Shown here: positions 5,301 to 5,791 of the stretch, one piece after another
Layout of the letters: each line of letters begins with the position of its first letter
How positions within the stretch are numbered: the stretch's first letter is position 1
Assembly (NCBI GenBank): GCA_937897625.1
Contig: CALCNZ010000286.1
Span: forward strand, 1-5,791
Direction of reading: 5' to 3'
Origin: an uncultured Flavobacteriales bacterium
GTDB lineage: Bacteria > Bacteroidota > Bacteroidia > Flavobacteriales_D > Sanyastnellaceae
DNA: 5,791 nucleotides
Translations under genes and position numbers: made by a program
The notes under the pieces: generated by a model
Told to the model about the DNA's origin: nothing
The model's database searches: none
Seen by the model: only the letters and a program-made list of their open reading frames with translations

Positions 5301-5791
5301 GTTGTTACCGTCTGCTGTTGCACTTCTGAAGTTACTTCCGGAAGTTAAGGTTGATGTAATGCGTGAATAAGATCCATAGCTGTTTCCGAAGGTTCCAACT
5401 GCACGGTTAATGTTAGCCGCAGACGAAAGAGTTGCTAACCCCGAGGCTGCATCATAACCCGGAATAACCAATTTCGAAAAGTTAGAAGTGCGAGAGATAA
5501 ATCCTTCTGATGTTGAACTACCCGACATAACCAATCTGTTCGAACCGGAAGTTGGTAATGCAATGGTTCCCACAATAGTTGAGTTGTTGTATTCTTCAAT
5601 AAAGAAAGGAGCTGCTGCAGCACTTAAAGCTGTAGAACCATCTCCCACGCGCGTTACTACAATGTTTCCTGCAGTAAAATTGCTGTATGTACATGTCGCA
5701 TTATTCGGACATGTAACCGCTGCATTGTAGTTGTTCGCGTTTGGATCGAAACAACCTGAAACGGCTCCTTCATCTATAATAGTGTTACAGT
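2379..5791 (-). CDS. Large secreted multidomain protein with MopE-type repeats and T9SS tail (N-terminus off right edge)
   Basis: The minus-strand frame is open from the right edge to TAA 2379-2381, giving 1136 visible residues (numbered here from the edge). Residues 1-8, CNTIIDEG, look like the end of a further MopE-type repeat. Residues 12-35 form a Cys motif, GCFDPNANNY...CPNNATCTY, of the GC-x-DP type common in Bacteroidota exported proteins. Residues 36-350 are a Gly/Ser/Thr-rich region (NIVVTRVGDGSTAL, YVADDRTTGVGGIQKWT, ARGVVVDFYAGANPRLYVVT) suggesting a beta-propeller-like fold. Residues 355-684 are five MopE-type metal-binding repeats. Residues 685-816 resemble a PPC (pre-peptidase C-terminal) beta-sandwich. 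Residues 817-1040 are a Cys-containing module I cannot name (LRSTDRCAAGPRFRGAIVAS, PWVCGVTNWKWEFTEVD). Residues 1051-1136 are a type A T9SS sorting domain with YPNP at 1058-1061, a central MGKQVW and a terminal GLYFVEA...QRLMVQK. The protein is probably exported through T9SS and anchored or released at the cell surface. No catalytic residues were recognised; an adhesive or structural, cation-stabilised role is inferred. Confidence 0.93.
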   Translation of the reverse strand, partial: CNTIIDEGAVSGCFDPNANNYNAAVTCPNNATCTYSNFTAGNIVVTRVGDGSTALSAAAAPFFIEEYNNSTIVGTIALPTSGSNRLVMSGSSTSEGFISRTSNFSKLVIPGYDAASGLATLSSAANINRAVGTFGNSYGSYSRITSTLTSGSNFRSATADGNNYWGANSSGGISYLGTGTSGNVYSTIGNTRVVSVQNGSLYFSTGSTTLGVHKIGSGLPTASGQTAALVIPTGTGSSPYAFQFNSAETVCYVADDRTTGVGGIQKWTKSGGVWSLAYTMSVGASAGARGVVVDFYAGANPRLYVVTTTSTSTQVLYFDDNGSTTPTLNVISTLLSTTNKAFRSVAFAPCTAYTWYADTDADGFGNASSTLSYCTQPFGYVANNTDCNDAVASIHPSATELCNSIDDNCSGSADEGLTFVNYYADADADGYGAGSATNACSSPGAGYATANGDCNDAVAAIHPGATEVCNSIDDDCDTQIDEGVQNSYYVDTDGDGYGAGTATFACTAPTGFVTTNTDCNNNNAAINPAAIEICNSIDDNCSGSTDEGLTFVNYYADADADGYGAGAATSACANPGAGYATSYTDCNDAVAAIHPGAIEICNGIDDNCSGAADEGIAVNTYYNDADGDGYGAGSATTTCAVLSAPYVSNNTDCDDTNMAINIAATESCSNSIDDNCNGTINENCGSENGAGESPATAVSVWTTYYPTCSAQTHTLAGFNSSAFSQSICLTGEDKWHSFVATSEAVSIVVGSTANDILIELQSNTGALLATENAVAGLGGEVLNFSGLTAGQVYKIGVRNYNSALGIGSYTICVKMLKRGGCDTGTSATWSNILNLCKVFKATWAGSGVQYRYTFVGTSGIALGNTYVRTQSSDYLTLSSVTPTMPMGCTYNASVTTIYSLTDAAGGVELIEVPALAPCPITMEQEAATSLRSTDRCAAGPRFRGAIVASLPWVCGVTNWKWEFTEVDAGGNAIGIPIVYLRGAASNYCNLSLVVALQYGKTYAVRTAPVFSYGTGAYGPVQTMCIVGSAGMVLEQGSEVNGNVTRDMLVTNEANMSVYPNPTHGTDVNINLSGVTSDNVQIRIVDAMGKQVWNNRYAVNGVLNTNITFERPLANGLYFVEAIFNGEVQTQRLMVQK
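2382..2639 (-). other. T9SS type A C-terminal sorting domain (coding segment)
   Basis: The last 86 codons encode the Por-secretion-type tail. It opens with NEANMSVYPNPTHG, continues with a strand pair VQIRIVDAMGKQVWN, and ends GLYFVEAIFNGEVQTQRLMV. In this family the tail directs passage across the outer membrane by the type IX machinery and is then usually cleaved. It is the strongest taxonomic marker in the window, since T9SS is largely confined to Bacteroidota. Confidence 0.93.
4097..4190 (-). repeat. Near-identical direct repeat, copy A (unit 3/4 boundary)
   Basis: This block matches 4493-4586 with few mismatches, including a 34-base exact match (4121-4154 against 4517-4550). The offset is 396 bases, exactly two repeat units. 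It spans the end of unit 3 and the start of unit 4, encoding SIDDNCSGSTDEGLTFVN and YYADADADGYGAG. The similarity is much higher than between adjacent units. Confidence 0.8.
4493..4586 (-). repeat. Near-identical direct repeat, copy B (unit 1/2 boundary)
   Basis: This is the partner of 4097-4190. It spans the end of unit 1 and the start of unit 2, encoding SIDDNCSGSADEGLTFVN and YYADADADGYGAG. The pair indicates duplication of a two-unit block rather than only single-unit expansion. Confidence 0.8.
5685..5756 (-). other. GC-x-DP-type cysteine motif (coding segment)
   Basis: The codons read G-C-F-D-P-N-A-N-N-Y, then a short Asn/Ala stretch, C-P-N-N-A-T-C and T-Y. This has the spacing of the short GCTDPxAxNYxPxA...C-type motif repeated in many exported Bacteroidota proteins (from memory). 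It directly follows CNTIIDEG, the apparent end of another MopE-type unit, so the protein very likely carries more repeats beyond the window edge. Confidence 0.6.

Overview
The window joins two DNA segments of very different composition. Bases 1 to about 600 are G+C-rich (hand counts: 39/60 in the first line, 45/60 at 421-480) and use actinobacterial-type codons, with a GTG start preceded by a Shine-Dalgarno-like sequence. The rest, about 615-5791, is A+T-rich (21/60 G+C at 1741-1800), has A-rich leaders without clear Shine-Dalgarno sequences, and encodes a protein with a type IX secretion (T9SS) C-terminal sorting tail. That tail marks a Bacteroidota genome, most likely Flavobacteriales/Crocinitomicaceae-like (inference). 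The change falls inside one reading frame, a VOC/PhnB-like gene, at its most conserved motif. An assembly or library chimera between two unrelated genomes is the simplest reading; recombination between homologues is the alternative.

Layout. 1-329 (minus): N-terminal part of a PAS-domain signalling protein, cut by the left edge. 422-865 (minus): VOC/PhnB-like protein with a Bacteroidota N-terminal two thirds and a G+C-rich C-terminal third. 870-1277 (minus): SRPBCC/AHSA1-like protein, four bases upstream of the VOC gene and probably in the same operon. 1353-2015 (plus): seven-helix membrane protein of the uncharacterised family starting MCFSATASF (DUF6629-type), divergent from the SRPBCC gene. 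2082-2305 (plus): small two-helix membrane protein whose first 11 codons are in a different frame from the rest; the break is at an A6 run. 2330-2360: a strong bidirectional hairpin terminator between convergent genes. 2379-5791 (minus): a large secreted multidomain protein, open at its N-terminus, with a GC-x-DP-type Cys motif, a propeller-like region, five MopE-type metal-binding repeats, a PPC-like domain, a Cys-containing module and the T9SS tail.

The SRPBCC and VOC genes look like a housekeeping-type pair of small ligand-binding proteins. The large protein is a typical Bacteroidota exported surface protein. I see no mobile element, CRISPR array, RNA gene or defence system. The points most worth a second look are the chimeric junction, the frame break in the small membrane protein gene, and the two-unit duplication within the MopE repeats.
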